Assembly (NCBI GenBank): GCA_963678675.1
Contig: OY783195.1
Coordinates: 21,676,283-21,740,282 of the forward strand
Direction: 5' to 3'
Source: Xiphydria camelus
Taxonomy: Eukaryota > Arthropoda > Insecta > Hymenoptera > Xiphydriidae
Length of the DNA: 64,000 bases
Part shown: piece after piece, positions 1 to 12,727 of the stretch
Position numbering within the stretch: position 1 is the stretch's first letter
Layout of the letters: every line of letters begins with the position of its first letter
Notes under the pieces: generated by a model
Told to the model about the DNA's origin: nothing
Databases searched by the model: none
What the model saw: the letters and a program-made list of their open reading frames with translations, nothing else
Position numbers and translations under genes: made by a program

Positions 1-689
1 CGACTTTACCGCCATATATCCCTATAACGTTCTCCCACTTCGAAACCATCAATATTTAAACCGGATAATTCTACAGAGTCCTCCGGAGATTAAAGTCTCG
101 CCGTCCGAAAAGTCTCGGAATCGAGTCGCATCACCTGTACCCCGACGACAAATTGGAATGCGGAACACGGCGCGCAGTTGGCAATTGCATTTTAAATTAT
201 ACGTAGGTACGCGCCTTAGAGAGGACGAGAGGATAGGAGTTTGCGAGGCTCGCGCGCGCGAGACCGGACCCCATCACCGTATCATCGTCGTATGTAACGT
301 ATACCTATGTATACCTACGTCGTACGCCGGCCACTATCCACGCGCTTTGATCGATATTTGCTCAATCTCGGAGGCTGCTCCGCGGCGTGATAGCTCCGGC
401 GGTATTTCAAGTTGATTTCGATTCGTGAAAGCACGAAGCGGACGAAGCACGACTGTCGGCACGCCGGATTGACGTCCTCAATTTTGGAAGTGAACGCGGC
501 CCGCTCAGAACTCAGAGATCTCGGCGTTGAAGAGCTTTCGTGACGAATCTATTTCTGTGAATTAGGTACGCGATGGTTCAGTCGCTTGCGGCGAAGCGTA
601 GAGAGATGGGATCGGGAGGCTCGGCTTTTCAAACTTCCTTGCGGTACAACGTCATGGCTGTATCGGTCGGATTGGGCGCGACGCAAAGG
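1..689. other. CpG-rich non-coding DNA, no gene seen
   Basis: Open frames here are short and without recognisable motifs. The sequence is rich in CpG and shows no inverted repeats. It looks like single-copy intergenic or intronic DNA of the host. Confidence 0.5.
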
Positions 690-693
690 CGCG

Positions 694-716
694 ACACACA
701 CACACACACACACACA
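694..716. repeat. (CA)n microsatellite
   Basis: A run of CA dinucleotides directly abuts the CAGGGTG terminus of the next element and has probably replaced its left TA target site. Confidence 0.9.
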
Positions 717-1112
717 GGGTGATTCTTTAATACTGCGACAAACTTCAAGGATGGGTTCCTTGGATGAAAATAAGAAAAAAAATTCCTATGAACATGGGTC
801 CGGAAACGCTGAGTTTCGGAGAAACAGGGTGTTGGATTTTTATACAAATTCTCTTCCATCAGGAAACAGTATAAAGTTCTTTAATTTAATTGGAAATAAA
901 TATGTTTATTTGTAATAATAGATGATACACTAAGCTAAGAAAAATGCACAGTGAAGCAAGAAAATAAATTATGAAGAAAATTTTTTTTTAAATAAATACC
1001 CTGTTTCTCCGAAACTCAGCGTTTCCGAACCCATGTTCATAGGAACTTTTTTCTTATTTTCATCCAAGGAACCCATCCTTGAAGTTTGTCGCAATATTAA
1101 AGAATCACCCGG
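715..1112. mobile_element. Foldback mariner-like MITE (CAGGGTG end)
   Basis: Arms of about 115 bp (from CAGGGTGATTCTTTAAT on the left to ATTAAAGAATCACCCGG on the right) are inverted copies with few mismatches around an AT-rich centre. The right end is followed by TA, as for Tc1/mariner targets. No transposase is left inside. The same CAGGGTG-type end recurs at 7715, 10539, 12728 and 62287. Confidence 0.8.
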
Positions 1113-1118
1113 TATATA

Positions 1119-1285
1119 GCACATATTATACTGCCATAAATGCTCACTGAAGTATAACAGTGTTCATACACACGGAGCATAGGAAATATTGGTAGATATA
1201 GGTCTTATTCATGTACCTTTCGCTCCGTGTGTATGAACTCTGTTATAATTCAGTGAGCATGTACCTGTGGCAGTATAATATGTGC
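1119..1285. mobile_element. Palindromic MITE, 167 bp
   Basis: The ends GCACATATTATACTGCCA and TGGCAGTATAATATGTGC are exact inverted copies, and the arms continue inward through the CACACGGAGC segment. A partial relative (TAACAGTGTTCGTACGCA) lies near 1375. It is non-coding. Confidence 0.75.
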
Positions 1286-1576
1286 AAAGCAAATACCCTG
1301 CATAAAGTTTCGATTCGCAAAACAGATGGCGCTCCGGATATGCATGTTTACAACCACAGACTCTCATTATAATATAACAGTGTTCGTACGCATAGAGCGA
1401 ATAGATATCATTATAATTAGTTGTTTCAATTTTTCTTCGTCGATTAACTGAGTGAACGAACGACTAATCATTGCATTTGTCTCTGATTTCCTCTGTGATG
1501 ACGTATCCCTTAAGGTGCCTGTTTCCTGGTTTTCTCGTTCCTTTAGGGTGATAGGAGTACCTTGAACATACTTCCT

Positions 1577-1856
1577 AATAAAATAAAACTTATAATTAAA
1601 AAGATATCTCCATTTCCGAACGTTTTTATATACTCAAACTATTTTTCATCAATTCAAAAGTACCACGGCTGTCAATTTGCTTGTCAACTTCTTCGCGATT
1701 TTCACTATTGAATAATAAATTTTCTAGCCGTTTATTTATAAGAAGCGCTAGATTATTGTGGATAAACGGTCGTGTAGAATTGATAAAAAATGGTTTGAGC
1801 GTATAAAATGTTCAGAAATGGAGATATCGTTTAAATTATAAGTTTTATTCAATTAG
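1577..1856. mobile_element. Foldback repeat, about 280 bp
   Basis: Arms of about 70-75 bp carry AATAAAACTTATAATT on the left and its inverted copy near 1850, both running on through a GATATCTCCATTTC segment. The centre is unique and non-coding. Target duplication is unclear. Confidence 0.7.
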
Positions 1857-4191
1857 AGCGTATGCTCGAGGGACTGCTGCTACCCAAAAGTACGAGACAA
1901 CCTGGAGACAGACAGATGTTTACAACATCTTCGAAAAAATACGATTTATCATCTCGTTCACAAGTTATTAATAAACAGACATTTAGTAATGCAGTTTTAC
2001 CCCACAATAACTTGTTTGCGATTGCAACCAATCAACTGTTTATTAGAAATCTTAGTTTATTATAACAGGGATATTTCTAAGAGTTCGTTTAAGATCCTTC
2101 AAAAATCTTTAAAAGATGTCATCACACGATTGAAGAATCTTTAACAACTCGCTCGTTCAAGAGATAAGGCACCTGATATACACTGTAGCCAGTTGATTAT
2201 GCCAAAACATATGCGCTGCAATTATATACGCGACCTCGTTTCACGTAACAATTAACTCCGCACATACGTGAAAATACGGATACATAAATTCTTGGAAGTG
2301 CCACTCGACCAATTACCTCTACGATAAACCCGACATCGAGCCGCACCTGTCGGATTGGCTTCCCGCTGCGCTTCGGAGTTACAAAGCGCGTCGGGAAACT
2401 TCTCGTTTTTCTTTCCCGTTTATGTAAATGCCACGCAATGATTCCGATGCTCGCCTCCGAAATCCCGGTTAACGGCGGCAATTAATGAATTCCGGCAGAC
2501 CGCACGGCTCGCCTCCTACCTTCCCTAATCGAAAATCCTAATTAAACCGGTCGTGATTCAGTCTTATCGACGCGAGTACCCCGTTTAAACGTTACAGAAA
2601 CCTCTTGCGGCTAAAGTGGACGCCTGTCCTTCACGACGCCCGTTCGCCGCTTATCGGGGCGAGACGATCGCGTTTAGGAAGAATCGATAACACGAACAAC
2701 AGTCGTTACAGATTATACAAGAACTCGCGTTCGTGTGAAGATGCCAGGGCGGGGATGCTACAAGGCCACGGGGCGTACGGTGCAACGCAAAGGGGTGGAA
2801 ACGAGAGGAAGGCGATTCACTTTTTACAGGTGTCCATGTTTACGACTTCCTTACACGCCACTCGCGACATAGCCGAGTAAATAAGCATCCAGGACTCGAG
2901 ATAACCTAAATAAGTATGTAGGTAACACGCTCTTATATTATGTACTTATAGCGCGTTCGTTGGCGTCGAAGAGATGTGCGTGAAGTGGAATTAATTGCAA
3001 AAAGACACGCTGGAACGCGTTGGAATGCGTTTTTTATTCGAGGTACGATTATCATGCATGGCGCGAGGATCACTTTTAGAGCCATGTAACGGATATGGAC
3101 ATTTAGTCACGTCTAAAATTATGTAGAGTAATCGAACTACTTTTTGGCTTAAATATTATTTCTTTTTTGGGGTATTTTATTGATGTGCATAAATATTATT
3201 TTGGAAGTAAATAAATTCAACAACTACAGTTATACGCATAGACATTTATCTGCAAATCACTTCAAAAATTAGAGCAGCGATAATAAATGTTACTATACAT
3301 CTACCTAACTTGTGTTTTTTCAACTCCGAGTTTACAAATAAGAGATAAAATAAGGAAATTTCGCAGGTGCATGGCAATTGACATTTATTTCAATACTTTC
3401 TTTTTTACTCGATCCAGTAAGATCGTCAAGCTGATCGGCGGCGACAATAAGTATACGCACTCTGCACTACCGACACTACATTCCGCGCGAGAATCATGCA
3501 TATACCTACAGAGAAATTCCGAGAATGGACGATATGCTACGTATCACTTTGTAGGCTATAGGCGATCAGACACTGCTGGACACTGCACCGTGGTCCGGCG
3601 ATCTAAACAAACACGGTCATAAGTATATTAATGGCTTACATAACTGATTTGTGCGATGTAAATTTATGTATTAGTTATAAAAGTAGGTACTGTTGAAATA
3701 AAAGACCAAAAAGTAAACAATTATTTATTCTACCATGGCAACGTAAATGGAACATAATGAAAAAAATATATTAAACTGAAACATTCATTATTAAATGATA
3801 TAAAATAATTCAAAAATATGCATCCTTGAAAACGTACACTTATAAAACGTACCTGAAACCAAGCAAATTGTTTTAAATAGAGAAAACTGATTTCGTAACA
3901 ATAAGACTACGAAACCGTAAGAGTCCAATAAATTAAAATGGGGCAAGAATGGCACGTAAAATGTTATATAATAATCAAGGACATGCTTTAAACTATAACT
4001 TAAACCAAAAAATGTACGTATCTGAGCTTAGCATCATAGTTAGGATCATAGAATATTATGGACTTTTGACCGATTTCAGAGAGAACCACTGTGTACTGCC
4101 TGCACTTCGATGGTTGGCTGTGATGTCATGCAAGTAGCGACCACCAACCATTTCGGGAGGTCTCTAATATTTAATCGTCTGGATCAGACAT
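1857..4191. other. Non-coding interval
   Basis: The part at 2200-2900 is CpG-rich and probably host single-copy DNA. The part at 2900-4190 is AT-rich. I see no coding motif, splice-consistent exon chain or inverted repeat that I can support. Confidence 0.4.
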
Positions 4192-4193
4192 TA

Positions 4194-4437
4194 CACGGAG
4201 AAAAGTTTATGGTAACCTCTCCCACAATCCACGTAGTAAGATTGAATTATTGTGGCATATGACGTTCAGTATCATAAATACGTTAATATTTATCATAAGT
4301 ATAGTAACTATGATAATACTTGGTAAATATGTCGATGGTAAATATTGATATATCGATGGCACTGAACGTCACATGTCGCAATAATTCAATCTTACCACAT
4401 GGATTGTGGGAGTGATAACCACAAATTTTTCTCTGTG
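4194..4437. mobile_element. TA-flanked palindromic MITE (CACGGAGAAAA end)
   Basis: The ends are CACGGAGAAAA and TTTTTCTCTGTG, with TA on both sides. The arms, including CCCACAATCCACGTAGTAAG and its inverted copy, run nearly to the centre. It shares its terminus with the element at 31887. Confidence 0.8.
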
Positions 4438-4738
4438 TAGAGAGGAGGTCCTTAGTTTCTGATCGCCTAATTATCCACTAGGAATCTTATTTTAAAGCAT
4501 TTGCCGCCTATTCTACGCCGCTGTAGCTAATCGTACAGTGTCCTCGGACCAATAGCGTATAACTTCAATTTAAAAAAAAATATTTCTTAAACCAAGAATA
4601 TATGATTTAAATATATTAATTTTTTAAGCATACAGATTCGCGGTCGAAGAACATAATATATTCTTGATTTAAGAATACTTCCCTTGGGATAAGAAATGCT
4701 TCTCGAACAAAAAAAAAACAATTACTCGATCCTATTAA

Positions 4739-5116
4739 CCCTTCTGAACGCGCGCAATGAGCGTGGCCCCGCATTTTTTTTTAAATCGTCATAATTGCTT
4801 AACTACTTCGATTTGAACGATTACCGGCTACGTATTTCTTCGTTGAAGTGTCGCGAATATGATAATTATATTATGATAGCTCTGCATTCATTAGAAAAAT
4901 TGAAAAAAAATATATTAATGAAGCGTTAGACGGAAAATGCGGGGTCGTCCTCACTGTGCGACCAGATTCGCGGTAGAAATTTGGTTTGCAACGTTGCCAG
5001 CGACAACGCAATCCAAGTCGTGTGTCGTCACTGATCGCCGTATGACGTGGCAACATCGCGCTCCGTAATACATGGGCGGGAGAAACGTTGGGTGAAAAGG
5101 CGCGACCTCAGAAGGG
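4739..5116. mobile_element. piggyBac-like TTAA-flanked MITE, 378 bp
   Basis: TTAA lies immediately outside both ends (4735-4738 and 5117-5120). The termini CCCTTCTGA and TCAGAAGGG are inverted copies. TTAA targets and CCC-starting ends are the signature of piggyBac-type elements. No transposase frame remains. Confidence 0.75.
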
Positions 5117-5120
5117 TTAA

Positions 5121-6195
5121 ATATTCTTTCGTACAAATAAATCATGGCATGATCCTGTAATTAATAACATCACGTTTTTTACTGAAAAAAATGTCTTCTG
5201 CCACCAGCAATTATATCTCTCAGTGTGTAGTCCACAAAACGCTGCATAGCATATCGTCCTATGACCACCATCCTCGGAATCACTCTGTATGTAATAGGAA
5301 CGTACGATGCCGCGGAACGGAGCGCGACGATGAAGACGTGACACGCCGCGCAGTAGTTGTCGTAAAGAGGATCCGGGAGAAAATAACGATTGCCAATTTT
5401 CCCTACGAACGAGTTCTTCGGCACGGGAGCTTACGCGCTTATAAAAATGGAGGTTTCTCGGCGCTGCATTATACTGGTATACCTATATAGGTAGATAGGT
5501 TCTATACCCGCCAACAAAGATAAGCCGACTCGATTATGCTCCGGAGTTTAAACGTCCAGTCCCGGGCGCTTCGTTACGCGTCGGTAATTGATAATTGCTC
5601 GGCATTTTCGAGTTAACCACGGGCATTATCGGACAGGTAGCCGGCAATTAAGGATAATCAGGTGCAATCTGAGATACCGCATGTGGACGTTGACGAGTCG
5701 GTCGTATTAAGTGCGTAATGCTATATGTCCCGGTACGCTAAGCGCGTTCTCCAAGGCGTAGAGAACGAATCGCGGAGCTTCGCGGGTCGTTGTTTTCTCG
5801 CGGAACCAGTTGTCGATCCGCGCGCGCGAATCAATTCGATTTTCTAATCACTCGCGAATCGACCGTCGCCGTTAGGGGCGACAGCGACGACGACTACCGG
5901 TTTCCTCTGCTTCGTTAACAGGTTGCGCTAGGTTCTCGACATGCACCTGTCTCGATTGACGTCGATATATGTAACTATATACTACGCGGACGTGCTTTCG
6001 TTGCGATGATAAAAATGTCGGTGTACGATCGCATCGACACGACGCATTCCAATCGAATGGCGCGAAACGGTCGGACTTGTACCACAGGAGGCAATTTTGC
6101 ACGGGAAGCTTTTCGGAGCTTTTGGGGATTAAACGATCTAGCTCCGATCGACTTTTCTCGAGAAAGGGAAAGAGAATCGATAGGGGAAAATTGCC
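5121..6195. other. CpG-rich non-coding DNA
   Basis: Open frames overlap on both strands without recognisable motifs. No inverted repeats are seen. Probably host regulatory or intronic DNA. Confidence 0.4.
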
Positions 6196-6197
6196 TA

Positions 6198-6934
6198 TAT
6201 CGCACCACCACTTAAGTCATACCACCATTAATTTTCTATGAAACGGAAATAGCAGAACACTTCGTTTCATAAATTACATAGGCCTGCGTTTCAATACCTT
6301 ATAAAATTGAATTGAATTTTTCAACTGATGTTGGGCATTTAAGTGATGCTGATTTCAAATCCGGTTTCAGTTTGTTTCTATCACATAAGGTTTTTGAACA
6401 AAATAGTACCACAATGAAAAAAGTATCCGCGCGCTTCTACGTGCCGCTGCATATCCTGCCGGCGGAACGTGTTTTGACAGGTTCGAATACAGTTTCGTTG
6501 ATCACGTGAACGCGGCGTGAATTGGTCGTGTCTATCTTGGGAAGAAATAGACTTTAGACAGACAATATCTGTTTGAATCCCATATCGACACTAAATTACA
6601 TCGCGTTCAAGGCATTGTTATAAAGCGAGTGTATCAAGCCGGGAAATCCCCGACTTGTCCGGTTACTTCTGGTAAATCCCCAATAGATATGAAATTTAAA
6701 ACGAAATTTTAAGGCGTATCTCACAGTTTTCGAACAAAAAGATGGAATTTAATTTAATTTGCTTGGAATATTTAAAGATAATACCTAAATATTGGTTCGC
6801 AAAAAAACGTTACGTGATAGAAGCAACATTGGGTTAGTTCAGTTCATTATAAGTCAAATTTAGGTAAAAAAAAATGAAAATAGCTTGATCACACAATTTT
6901 TTCGCAGCCCTGTGTTATAATTGGTGGTACGATA
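6198..6934. mobile_element. Degenerate TIR element
   Basis: The ends TATCGCACCACCACTTA and TAATTGGTGGTACGATA are imperfect inverted copies about 740 bp apart, with TA outside each. The interior is AT-rich and has no coding potential. An old copy. Confidence 0.45.
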
Positions 6935-7022
6935 TACTCGTATATGCAACTTTTCCTTACGACCTGATACGCGATCCTAATTTTATTTGCCTCTAAACTT
7001 TCATTGATTTGTACCTATAGTA

Positions 7023-7462
7023 TACCTTTGATATCGCGTAACTAATGCCAAAAGGTCATAAATATATGCCACTTCACGCTTTTTTGGCATTGTAAAAACC
7101 AGAAGGGCTTATGAAAAAATGTGTTCGCGTTACTGATAGAAATACATAAAAGAGGTTCAAATATGGTAAAATAAATATTTGAAAAATTAAAGACAAAGGG
7201 GCATATAGGATATGATCGATATACGCCCTTATCGCATTAGTTTCCGTAATTTTTAAAAAACTTAATACCAAAAGGGCATATCGACCATATCCTATGCGCC
7301 CTTTCGCTTTTAAGATTTCAAATATTTTTGTTTTATTGTATTTATTCATAATTAGACAAATTTGAATGAACAACAAAATTTTGTTACACTCTTTTGGCTT
7401 TATAAAAGCACTTTTTCGCGCATACAACCTTTTGACATCAGTGACGCGATATTGTAAAATAT
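7023..7462. mobile_element. Degenerate foldback element
   Basis: The best preserved inner arms (GGGGCATATAGGATATG and its inverted copy near 7280-7305) sit in a longer, diverged palindrome that reaches GATATCGCG on the left and CGCGATATT on the right. The long open frame on the minus strand across it is a by-product of the palindrome. Confidence 0.5.
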
Positions 7463-7714
7463 GTAACACCTATAAATCTTTTTGCCTGATCTCCATTATT
7501 CTTCCCTAATACCCTTCAGTTATATTTATAATTTTTCGGAGTTGCAGGTTTTCGAAATTAGATTAAAAACGAATCATTTCCAACATAAGCCGATGGATTC
7601 GAAGTTTTAGTTAAAAAGTAACGCCTGAAAGGCAAAATGGGAATCCACATCAATATACATACACTCCTTTGCCGATTAAACGGCACTGTCGTATCCTCGT
7701 TTGTTCGTGCTATA

Positions 7715-8313
7715 CAGGGTGTCCCTAAATATCATGTACAAACGGAAGGAGGTAATTATTTGGCTTATTTCATGACTAAAAGTTCAGATAAACATAGGAC
7801 CGTAAAAGCTTCGTTACTGGTCTACAGGGTGTTGAAATTTCAAAATTTTTTAGTTTTTTTTTTTATAGCTCATGCAGTTTTTAAGATATTTAGCTCAAAT
7901 TTGGAATGTAGGTTATGCTGTAGGGCTTGAATCATTGGGCATGTCAAATGGTTGTGAGAATCTACAGGGGGTTATTTTTTCAGGGGTCGTGCCCCCTTTT
8001 CTCCCCCTGAACTTTTTTGCGATGCGCCTCTGGTAGATTCTAAAATACGAAATAAATTTTCTGTTTTGTTTACAAACTTTTTGGTCTCTTGTAGTTTTTT
8101 CGTATCTGCTCTATAATGATATAAGATAAATTTGAGCTAAATATCTGAAAAACTGCATAAGCTATACAAAAAACTAAACAAATTTTGAAATTTCAACACC
8201 CTGTAGATCAGTAACGAAGCTTTTACGGGCCTATGTTTATAGGAACTTTTAGTCATGAAATAAGCCAAAGAATTACCTCATTCCGTTTGTACATGATATT
8301 TAGAGACACCCTG
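7715..8313. mobile_element. TA-flanked foldback mariner-like element, 599 bp
   Basis: TA lies on both sides of CAGGGTGTC and GACACCCTG ends. The inverted arms are about 195 bp. An internal CTACAGGGTGTTGAAATTTC motif is repeated within each arm, like a second terminus. The centre is unique and non-coding. Confidence 0.85.
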
Positions 8314-8315
8314 TA

Positions 8316-9132
8316 TATATACACATACAATCAACAATGGCGCAGTGCAGTGGCAATGGATCAATGCTACAGTACTTCGAAAGACCAGACCATACACCCT
8401 CTCCGCGATCCAATCGGCTGTCAATTGAAACGCCGGCATTCTTCAGAGTGAAGTAAAGAATGACTGGAGGCGAAGCGTTATCCACGGCTTTCCGTAGAAA
8501 GACGCTTTCAACGCCATCGATTCTCGTTATTGGTTTCCCCGCCGCTGCGCCGCGGAGGTTAAAAGATCACGGGAAATTAATTTGTGCGCACAATAAGCCG
8601 TCGATTTTCTCCTTCTTTTCGTGTTTCACGTCGACGGTAACGAGCCGCGTCGTATAGGAGCGTTATATGTACAATACATCGATTACGTAGCGTTTCTAGG
8701 CATTGGCGTGGTCACGTATCGTAATGCATCAGTTCGCTTTTTTTACGTTTCCTCGATGCGTTAGTCCCGGTTACGAGGCTTCAACTCAGTACCTCGTAAA
8801 CTATCACCTCGTCCGCCTCCCTCTCCTTCGCCCTTCTCCACCGTTTGATACCACGTACGTTTCTCATTCCAACGGCAAAATGAATATATTTCGTATACGT
8901 GCCTGGCCGTGTTGACAGATCCTGCCTACTCTCGTTGTGAAGGACGAGGGCGAGAGAAAGATACGTAAGGTTTATTTGAATATCGCTACGTGGATCGAGA
9001 AATCGTAAAGGGTGCACAACCGCAGGGTAAAATATATTATTCTTACTCTCGCTACTATTTTTTTATCATTAGCTCGTGGGCTCTGAACTATTTATACTCT
9101 CGATGTATCGATCAACTTAACATATTATATAG
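8316..9132. other. CpG-rich non-coding DNA
   Basis: No motif-bearing frame and no repeats are seen; it reads as host single-copy DNA. Confidence 0.4.
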
Positions 9133-9235
9133 GGGGGAGTAGCTGAATTTTGATCAGCGCCTACATGGAGAGAAGAGTAATCTAAACAATAGGGATATTT
9201 TGCATTGTTTAGTTAGTTAGATATATGTATCATAT

Positions 9236-9480
9236 CGACTCATCCAACGAAGACTGTAGTACCTAACTCATTTTGTGTACTTTTGAGATACGATAGTTTC
9301 CGACGGAAGATGTTCATAAATCGGAGATACTATACGTACATGGTAATATTAGTTGTATACATTACTATTTTGTGAGATACGACTCTTTTCTGGGGAAGAT
9401 ATCATTATGTTTTACTGTTCTGTATTTGTAATTCAAAAAGTACAAAATTTGAGTTACTACAGTCTTCGTTGGACGAGTCG
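9236..9480. mobile_element. Palindromic element inserted in the left arm
   Basis: It runs from CGACTCATCCAACGAAGACT to its inverted copy ending CGAGTCG and is flanked by AT on both sides. The opposite arm of the host palindrome carries the uninterrupted sequence (CATCATATGCTTAG), so the insertion is directly visible. Confidence 0.75.
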
Positions 9481-9789
9481 ATGTGCTCAAACTTGGAGTT
9501 GGATGAGGCACCTTTTCCATTAGTTCTAATGACCATATTTGTAACTGGTAGGGCAGTAACAGTTCTAGGTACAGGAGTGGTCCAATCTATACAGAGAGAT
9601 AAGTATAATAATCATTACTGTTATACTATCTAGTATAGTATTACATTCATTCCTTTACTATTAGAGATAATAGTAAAACAATGAATGTAATATTTTCCCC
9701 AAAAATTCAAGTCTATTATCTAGTATAACAGTGATTATTATACTCTTCTCTCTGTGAAGGCTGAACCACTCCTGTATCTAGAACTGTTA

Positions 9790-9853
9790 AGCCCACTTCT
9801 TCAATGTAAGTTCAAGCTGAACCAGCCTTGAACTTACGTCGAACAAGTGGGCC
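9790..9853. mobile_element. 64 bp hairpin inserted in the right arm, TTA duplication
   Basis: TTA lies on both sides (9787-9789 and 9854-9856). The mirror arm keeps the empty site as GTAACAGTTCT. The ends AGCCCACTT and AAGTGGGCC are inverted. A 3-bp TWA duplication is typical of PIF/Harbinger elements. Confidence 0.65.
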
Positions 9854-10042
9854 TTACTGTCCTACCAGCTACAAATATATAGCCATTAGAACTAATTGAA
9901 AAAGCGCGCCATCCAACTCCAAGTCTAAGCATATGATGTATTTAACTAACCAAACAATGCAAAATATCCCTACTGTTTAGATACAGAGGTAGTTTGGACT
10001 ACCAACCTAGGCACCGATCCAAATTCGGCGACTCTCATTTAC

Positions 10043-10536
10043 ATATGGATAATAGTTGTAATAGTGGAACCAACTTATGGTCGAACTAATATTATTTAAA
10101 ACTAAGAGTATGTATTGAGCAGAGATAACAATTATTTATACGATCGTTTAATGGTTCTCATTGACTAAATACATTCAATTTCAACAAACAATCGTCGAAT
10201 GCTTCTTGTGTGTGATAAGGGATGAACGAAAACTTTTTCCGTTAAATGCAACCGCTATGTCGCTTCGATGCAAGAAATAATCTCTATACAGAGCTATAGA
10301 TATACCTAAACCCACTCGTGCTTCATGCAAAATTAATGTGTAAATGTGCGAGTCAAATTTGCCTGCGGCTAGTAAGATTTTATGAAGGTATTGGTAATCA
10401 AGGTGCCTGGGTGACATCAGCTGAACCACCTTATGGATGAAAAAGAAATCTTTGACGCACACTTTATGTTCTCTCTATGTACATTTTGTTCGTGTATTGA
10501 ATATTTTTGTATTCATAAACTACCTCGCTCGACGTA
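10043..10536. other. Non-coding interval
   Basis: No coding motif or repeat structure is recognised. Confidence 0.4.
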
Positions 10537-10538
10537 TA

Positions 10539-11111
10539 CAGGGTGTTCGGAAAAAACACCGACACAGAAATAGGGGTGATAGGTTACGTCATTACAAGTA
10601 TTTTGATATAAGGGACCTATACCCGCAAGCGCCCCCTTCTGGAGATATCAACCTTTCAAGTTTATAACGACCGAGGTTGATCAAAGTAGAATAATATTGA
10701 GTTTTTTGTCTACCTGTACAATTGAAAAACAAATGAAAACTCCTTGTATCCGCATCATCTTCGAAAAGTACAAGGACTTGAGCCAAGCGGTTATCCTTTC
10801 CGCAAGCAGTTTGCGCAGTGGCACATCTATCCAGAATCGTTTCCGATGTTGCATGGACATGGGTGGCCGTCATTTTGAGCATTTGCTGTAGTACATTGTT
10901 TTTGTATCTCGTAAAATTAAATATTCGTTACCATCTTGATACGTTTCTAAAAATATTATTCTACTTTGATCAACCTCGGTCGTTATAAACTTGAAAAGTT
11001 GATATCTCCAGAAGGGGGCGCTTGCGGGTATAGGTCCCTTATATCAAAATACTTGTAATGACGTAACCTATCACCCCTATTTCTGTGTCGGTGTTTTTTC
11101 CGAACACCCTG
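10539..11111. mobile_element. TA-flanked foldback mariner-like element, 573 bp
   Basis: TA flanks CAGGGTGTTCGG and CCGAACACCCTG ends. The arms of about 160 bp are nearly identical inverted copies. The 250 bp centre holds a short transposase-like remnant. Confidence 0.85.
10697..10891 (+). pseudogene. Tc1/mariner-type transposase C-terminal scrap
   Basis: The frame ends MGGRHFEHLL followed by a stop. This matches the usual C-terminal finish (GGHFEHL or GGHIEHL) of Tc3-like and mariner-like insect transposases. Upstream residues are not recognisable and no DDE/D motif survives. The assignment rests on this short motif plus its position in a TA-flanked TIR element. Confidence 0.45.
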
Positions 11112-11113
11112 TA

Positions 11114-11481
11114 TAGTGGAAGAACAATAGTCACAATCATGGTCTTTCCTGCTGATTTCCCTCGAGAGAATTCTCAGTATACGCGTATATCGGAGTACCT
11201 ATCAGATACATTCGGAACGTGAAAAGTATCGACGAAACCATTTGTGCAGAAATATACTTCGAATCCTTTCAAATACTCCAACTTCACCATTGTCTATTCA
11301 CAATGCTCTCGCTCAGAGGATCGACTATTCGATGACTCTTTCCATTGATAATACAACACGATCGAACAGTTACATTCCGTATACATGTATTCAACTTATT
11401 GACTGTGGGCAGATTTGAATTGCATATTCGTTTGTTTTAGTTTTTCGCGAAAGTCCGCGTCTCGTTTACCGATTCACCGAA
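11114..11481. other. Non-coding interval
   Basis: Nothing recognisable in this short gap between elements. Confidence 0.4.
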
Positions 11482-11650
11482 CACTCAAAAAAATTTGGCC
11501 ACAACTAGAAAATTATAGTAATTGCAGTGATAATTTTCTTCGCAATAGCAAGAATCCTTGCTACGCTAGCAATATTTTTTCTAGTTGTCACCAAATAATG
11601 TCTGAGGCAACGAGAAATATAGCTGGATTAGCTAAATATTTTTTTCAGTG
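11482..11650. mobile_element. Small palindromic MITE (CACTCAAAAAAA end)
   Basis: The ends CACTCAAAAAAATT and ATTTTTTTCAGTG are inverted, with an inner inverted pair GGCCACAACTAGAAAA / TTTTCTAGTTGTCACC. The terminus resembles the CAC(G/T)GAGAAAAA group at 4194 and 31887. Confidence 0.55.
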
Positions 11651-12474
11651 AAGGTGTGGGTGTTTTACGGTATTACGAATATCCAATAGCAAACCGAGCA
11701 GGAACAATTTAGTGTTATTTCCTTTAACAACACAAAAAATTTGTTCACTATTTTGAAAAATATACCTGCAGTCATGTATTATATTTCTGAACAGAAATCA
11801 CTCGTACATAATTTACATAGCACATATCTTACAGAAACATTGCAGCAATACTTAAAAAATATTCTTGCCTCGTGAAATTATTACTTCAATATTTCCGCGA
11901 GGCTTCGTGCTACAAGAAAACCGCAGTCACTGACTCAATGGCTTTCGGATGATGCTTGCCAAATACGACAGTCTTGCGGAGTCACCTCTTAAAGGCATCG
12001 ATCGACCGCAAGCATCGCGCTCCGAATTTTGTGCCAGGCCAGCGCGGACCCTCCGTACCGACGATTCCTATACCGGCGGCGCTGGTCGCGTCATCTCGAA
12101 AACCGTAAATATCAACGATAACGCCTGTCGACCTCGCCGATATCCGCTCGCCCGTCCATCCCTCGCCTCGCTTGCTCGCGCACGTTCTCGCGGTACGCCT
12201 TACGAGAAACATACGACGTCGGGAATTTCATATTGTAGATTTCCCGAAGAGATAGTGTTCCTGTCGCGGTCCTGAATAGAATCAGTGAAGGAGAATATTA
12301 AGATAAGCTGGCGGTATCGAAGTTGCCTCTAACTCCACGTGAATGGGTGCTTACCGGGCATAAGTTCACTGCACCCCCTGGCAGAGTTCCCCTTCTCTCT
12401 CTTTCTCCTCCTCCCAGCCTTCCCTATTCGCGCTGTTCCTACCTTCCCATCCGCTCCGCTCTGCATCTATATGT
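11651..12474. other. Non-coding DNA, CpG-rich after 11.9 kb
   Basis: No gene can be supported. The interval becomes pyrimidine-rich near 12390-12430. Confidence 0.4.
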
Positions 12475-12727
12475 GTATATAGGTATACATTTTCCCCTCT
12501 TCTGCTATATATATTCTCCTCCCGCTAGTCGACCACCCCGTCGCTAATAAATACGACTAATCAAGTCTCGCACCTATCATCCTTCTATCTTGTCTGCTTC
12601 TGTCTCCTTCACGCTGATTACGAGTACCTAAATCGTGCGACATTACAAATTATTGCGTAAGTATACATAAGCGTTCATTGCAGCTACTTCGCTCTCTTTT
12701 TCTTGCGTTTCTTATCGTATCTATATA

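Larger units (their letters stand above)
9133..10042. mobile_element. Large nested palindrome element
   Basis: The left arm (through AACAATAGGGATATTTTGCA, CTTGGAGTTGGATG and ATTACTGTTATACTATC) is mirrored almost completely by the right arm, ending near CCGAATTTGGATC. The centre is a smaller palindrome around TTTACTATTAGAGATAATAG. Two further inverted-repeat insertions lie inside the arms, at 9236-9480 and 9790-9853. No protein is encoded. Confidence 0.75.

Noticed and set aside
6470..6500. GGTTCGAATAC resembling a tRNA T-arm
   Set aside because: No matching acceptor, D-arm or anticodon stem around it.
7074..7469. 131-codon minus-strand frame
   Set aside because: Lies across a diverged palindrome, AT-driven composition, no motif.
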